64,000 bases of DNA from Candidatus Altimarinota bacterium (GTDB lineage Bacteria; Patescibacteriota; Gracilibacteria; BD1-5; UBA6164): assembly GCA_028713225.1 (NCBI GenBank), contig JAQTOS010000001.1:1-64000 (forward strand), given 5' to 3'. The translations under genes and the position numbers were made by a program. A model generated the notes under the pieces. The model ran no database searches and was not told where the DNA came from. It saw nothing but the letters and a program-made list of their open reading frames with translations. Each line of letters opens with the position of its first letter. The stretch's first letter is position 1. Below are positions 63,988-64,000 of this stretch, piece after piece.

Positions 63988-64000
63988 ATGGCTTTAGATT
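63988..64000 (+). CDS. Start of a further gene, cut by the window end
   Basis: ATG GCT TTA GAT after a leader with a TATAAT-like box (about 63969-63974) suggests a gene starting here, but only four codons are visible. Confidence 0.3.

Noticed and set aside
1-64000. CRISPR array
   Set aside because: No regularly spaced direct repeats were seen; repeats are palindromes or the 109-bp pair.

Overview
The window is a piece of a small, very AT-rich bacterial genome that reads UGA as glycine (NCBI code 25), as known in the candidate phyla Absconditabacteria (SR1) and Gracilibacteria (BD1-5) of the Patescibacteria/CPR. In-frame TGA fills invariant glycines, for example in Walker A loops (ABC protein at 8184, PilT at 9332) and both glycines of the ABC signature (8499-8504). 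TGG still encodes Trp, and every complete gene ends in TAA or TAG. Under the standard code almost every gene looks shattered; under code 25 about 55 intact genes tile the window. No tRNA that would read UGA lies here. The phylum call is inference; SR1 and BD1-5 cannot be separated from this sequence alone.

Layout. 1-5.5 kb: part of a structured RNA, a Holliday-junction-resolvase-like protein, a pilin, a palindrome cluster, a large secreted trypsin-like protease, a VanZ-like protein and two duplicated micro-proteins. 5.6-13 kb: rlmD, an ABC exporter, pilT with a cyclic-nucleotide-binding neighbour, recG. 13-17.7 kb: LemA-like protein, an LPKTG surface protein, a pseudopilin and a large unknown protein. 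17.8-25 kb: a short alanyl-tRNA synthetase, then DUF1704 metallopeptidase / ATP-grasp ligase / N-formylglutamate-amidohydrolase-like genes with a second DUF1704 paralogue and a TfoX-N protein. 25-33 kb: ruvA, a pilin-adhesin, a transporter, a DnaQ-type exonuclease, recA and a Na+/H+ antiporter. 33.4-37.4 kb: tRNAs Thr, Tyr, Leu and Gln, rpmE, an L10 leader with rplJ-rplL, a deoxynucleoside kinase and a DUF84 phosphatase. 37.4-49.2 kb: a RelA/SpoT-like candidate, a tRNA guanine methyltransferase, an adenylate kinase-acetyltransferase fusion, rnpB, rny, efp, an Lgt-like protein, comEC and gatA. 50-64 kb: a second pilin-adhesin, ftsK, rlmE, an M3 peptidase, a sigma-region-4/HARE-HTH protein, a prepilin operon and an rluA-type gene carrying an in-frame repeat.

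Together the genes suggest a small cell that depends on others: type IV pili with several adhesin-like pilins, DNA uptake (pilT, comEC) and recombination (recA, recG, ruvA), nucleoside salvage, and no biosynthetic pathway in view. That fits an attached, host-dependent life, which is inferred.

The most unusual signal is four single-gene cassettes (13200-13477, 24869-25395, 35638-36003, 49350-50219). Each has a TTGACA/TTGACT-TATAAA-type promoter, a strong Shine-Dalgarno sequence, an ORF with no UGA and a GC-richer hairpin near the stop. Neighbouring native genes start after A/T-rich leaders without a Shine-Dalgarno and use UGA freely. Other notable points are the DUF1704/ATP-grasp/amidohydrolase operon, two pilin-adhesins sharing an identical 109-bp block, and a folded repeat inserted in frame in a pseudouridine synthase.
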